Assembly (NCBI RefSeq): GCF_022549785.1
Contig: NZ_JAKZGO010000013.1
Span: 1-64,000, forward strand
Length of the DNA stretch: 64,000 nt
Source of the DNA: Belliella alkalica
Lineage (GTDB): Bacteria > Bacteroidota > Bacteroidia > Cytophagales > Cyclobacteriaceae
Reading direction: 5' to 3'
Numbering within the stretch: the stretch's first letter is position 1; the number at the start of each line of letters is the position of its first letter. Under the pieces are notes generated by a model that was given only the letters and a program-made list of their open reading frames with translations, was not told where the DNA came from and ran no database searches. The position numbers and the translations under genes were made by a program. Shown here in pieces: positions 63,077-64,000 of the stretch.

Positions 63077-64000
63077 ATGCTTATCAAACCTGCAATCACT
63101 GCCCAACCATTTGGAAAGACTCTGAATGGTGAAGATGTAAATCTTTATACACTTGAAATCCCTGGGGTAATAAAAGCTTCAATCATGGATTATGGAGCTA
63201 CCCTTACTCATCTATTCATTCCTGATAGAAATGGAAAGATGGCCGATATCGTACTCGGTTTCGATGATTTTGATGGTTATCAGAAAAAAGAGTATCTAGA
63301 AAACTATTGCTATATAGGGTCTACAGTAGGTAGAATAGGAGGGAGGATAAAGGGAAATCAATTTGTATTGGATGGTAAAAAATATCTACTCGAGCCAAAT
63401 AATGGAAAAGTTCATCTGCATGGAGGTAAGGAAGGCTGGGACAGGAAATTATGGGAAGCAGAGCCATTCAATAAAGAAGATTCATTTGGTGTGGCGTTTA
63501 CTTTGTTTAGTCCGGATGGTGAAGGTGGTTATCCTGGCGCAATTGACTTCAAAGTGACATATTTGATCAATCCTAATGGGGAGCTCACAATTGAATATCA
63601 TGGAATCTCTGATAAAACTACTATTCTCAATCCTACAAATCACTCCTATTTTAATTTGAGTGGGGACTTTTCCAGCAGTATTTTGGATCATGATTTGCAG
63701 ATAGTGGCAAATAATTTTCTTCCAATGGATGAAAATAGTTTGCCTACAGGGGAATTGAAAAATGTTAGGGACACCCCTTTTGATTTTGTGGAAGGAAAAA
63801 AAATTGGTAAAGCAATAGATCGGGAAAACGAACAAATCAAGTATGGCAATGGAATAGACCATTCGTTTGTATTTGATATACAAGAGAAATGTGCAAAATT
63901 ATATGATCCAAAAAGTGGGAGATTATTGGAGCTGTCCACCACTGAGCCGGGAGTTCAAGTATACACTTCTAATTATTTGGATGGTTCTATATTTGGAAAA
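63077..64000 (+). CDS. galM: Aldose 1-epimerase, partial (runs off the window)
   Basis: An open frame of 308 codons from the ATG at 63077 to the window end, without a stop. GalM motifs: VHLHGGKEGWDRKLW (His), LNPTNHSYFNLSG (catalytic His) and NGIDHSFVF (substrate Asp). It has no signal peptide, so it is cytoplasmic, unlike the lipoprotein galM of the arabinan PUL. The catalytic Glu and the C-terminus lie beyond the window. It follows a LacI gene and may belong to its regulon. Confidence 0.9.
   Translation, partial: MLIKPAITAQPFGKTLNGEDVNLYTLEIPGVIKASIMDYGATLTHLFIPDRNGKMADIVLGFDDFDGYQKKEYLENYCYIGSTVGRIGGRIKGNQFVLDGKKYLLEPNNGKVHLHGGKEGWDRKLWEAEPFNKEDSFGVAFTLFSPDGEGGYPGAIDFKVTYLINPNGELTIEYHGISDKTTILNPTNHSYFNLSGDFSSSILDHDLQIVANNFLPMDENSLPTGELKNVRDTPFDFVEGKKIGKAIDRENEQIKYGNGIDHSFVFDIQEKCAKLYDPKSGRLLELSTTEPGVQVYTSNYLDGSIFGK

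Overview
The window looks like a chromosomal segment of a Bacteroidota bacterium, most likely an aerobic environmental member of the Cytophagales (Cyclobacteriaceae/Algoriphagus-like; inferred from gene types, not from a database search). Evidence: a SusC/SusD pair in a polysaccharide utilisation locus (PUL), many short-leader lipoproteins, TAnnTTTG-type promoter boxes, near absence of strong Shine-Dalgarno sites, DUF4221-like and DUF6340-like lipoproteins, AT-rich spacers, and dispersed palindromes of the kind seen around REP-associated transposases.

Layout. 0-6.2 kb (minus): two tandem beta-propeller-like lipoproteins, a DUF6340-like lipoprotein, and a GMC flavoprotein with its Tat-lipoprotein small subunit. 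6.4-10.5 kb: an SGNH esterase divergent from an ABC ATPase and FtsX-type permease (the tesA/ybbA/ybbP order known in Enterobacteria). 10.5-15.8 kb: a 14-bp minisatellite and palindromes, a barrel protein, then a cluster resembling the MhqR/MhqO/MhqD quinone-response genes (hydrolase, MarR, YceI, ring-cleaving dioxygenase, esterase), with a perfect 12-bp palindrome repeated before marR and before yceI.

16-41.2 kb is a complete arabinan/L-arabinose locus. araA, an SSS symporter and a Nudix-type AraR regulator lie on the minus strand. Divergently come susC, susD, GH43, GH51, GH43, GH127/146, GH51, GH97, araB, araD and galM, followed by a convergent GH43. Polymer is bound and imported by SusCD, trimmed by secreted or lipid-anchored GH43/GH51/GH127/GH97 enzymes, arabinose enters through the symporter, and AraA-AraB-AraD convert it to xylulose-5-phosphate. 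A 17-bp near-palindrome (AGTGT-N7-ACAnT) recurs in every regulatory gap of this locus and is the best AraR operator candidate. A four-helix-bundle gene flanked by inverted TAGATTTTAGATT repeats interrupts araB-araD.

41.7-49.5 kb: sbcDC, a small insertion region bounded by a decayed copy of the sbcD 5' end, an RlpA-like protein, and a REP-associated tyrosine transposase (RAYT) bracketed by two copies of a composite palindromic repeat. 49.5-54.2 kb: the most unusual region, a PadR regulator followed by six paralogous four-helix membrane proteins sharing an N-terminal helical domain with a conserved E-[IL]-x-D-H core. 54.3-64 kb: housekeeping and mixed genes: UbiA prenyltransferase, prohibitin-like protein, purN, purH, a RelE/ParE-type toxin-antitoxin pair, cysS, an M28 peptidase, a LacI regulator, and a second galM that runs off the window end.
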